DNA of 5,759 bases from an uncultured Gammaproteobacteria bacterium (lineage in GTDB: Bacteria; Pseudomonadota; Gammaproteobacteria; CAIUAS01), in the NCBI GenBank assembly GCA_903897205.1, contig CAIUAS010000021.1, forward strand, positions 1 through 5,759. Direction: 5' to 3'. A program made the position numbers and the translations under genes. Shown here piece after piece: positions 5,684 through 5,759 of the stretch; positions within the stretch are counted from its first letter, which is position 1, and each line of letters opens with the position of its first letter. Below the pieces are notes generated by a model. The model ran no database searches, was not told the origin of the DNA, and was given only the letters and a program-made list of their open reading frames with translations.

Positions 5684-5759
5684 CCAATGGCATTCGGTTA
5701 AGCATTTGCTATCCTTGAATTATTTACACTTGCCAATTTTTTTATAAGGTTAAAAGAAC
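5610..5759. other. Post-dotB tail without a recognisable gene
   Basis: These 150 bp hold only tiny frames. There is a weak 5-bp hairpin GCCAT/ATGGC (5674-5678 with 5687-5691) with an 8-base loop and no T run after it, so it is not a convincing terminator. A T-rich stretch (5737-5743) has no stem before it. AAGG at 5746-5749 is 10 bases from the window end and could be the ribosome-binding site of a gene starting just beyond it. Confidence 0.5.

Noticed and set aside
5674..5691. Hairpin GCCAT/ATGGC as a terminator for dotDCB
   Set aside because: The stem is only 5 bp and no T run follows it, so it is below what an intrinsic terminator needs.

Overview
The window looks like a chromosomal segment of an AT-rich gammaproteobacterium of the order Legionellales (the Legionella / Coxiella / Rickettsiella / Berkiella / Aquicella group). 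The decisive evidence is a complete dotD-dotC-dotB cluster, which encodes two outer-membrane lipoproteins and the PilT-like ATPase of the Dot/Icm type IVB secretion system. The rest is ordinary gammaproteobacterial housekeeping: ftsY, rsmD and a class 2 pyrD. The genus cannot be fixed from the sequence alone.

Layout. Bases 1-1290 are read leftwards and hold ftsY (SRP receptor) followed after 37 bp by a rubredoxin gene, which runs off the left edge lacking only its last few codons. A 122-bp divergent gap (1291-1412) separates these from a rightward block. That block begins with rsmD (16S rRNA G966 N2-methyltransferase) and, 9 bp on, pyrD (quinone-linked dihydroorotate dehydrogenase). After a 102-bp gap carrying a good sigma70-type promoter (TTGACA, 17-bp spacer, TGT-TTCAAT) come dotD, dotC and dotB, with 25 bp between dotD and dotC and a 4-bp ATGA overlap between dotC and dotB. 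The last 150 bp contain no recognisable gene. A short reading frame starts on the dotB stop codon (TGATG) behind a GGGAG ribosome-binding site and ends after 24 codons, and there are two other very small candidate frames.

How the genes work together. DotD and DotC are lipoproteins that, in Legionella, help place DotH in the outer-membrane core complex. DotB is the cytosolic hexameric ATPase that powers the inner-membrane side. The three form one functional module with one apparent promoter and translational coupling. FtsY delivers ribosome-bound membrane proteins to the translocon, RsmD modifies 16S rRNA and PyrD makes orotate; these are core functions next to, but not part of, the secretion system.

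The most interesting points are the junction between a housekeeping operon and the Dot module with no visible terminator, the coupled but apparently aborted reading frame after dotB, the unusual ftsY-rubredoxin pairing, and a visible base-composition difference between pyrD and dotB. No CRISPR array, insertion sequence, tRNA, rRNA or attachment site was seen. All family assignments rest on motif recognition by eye, not on database searches.
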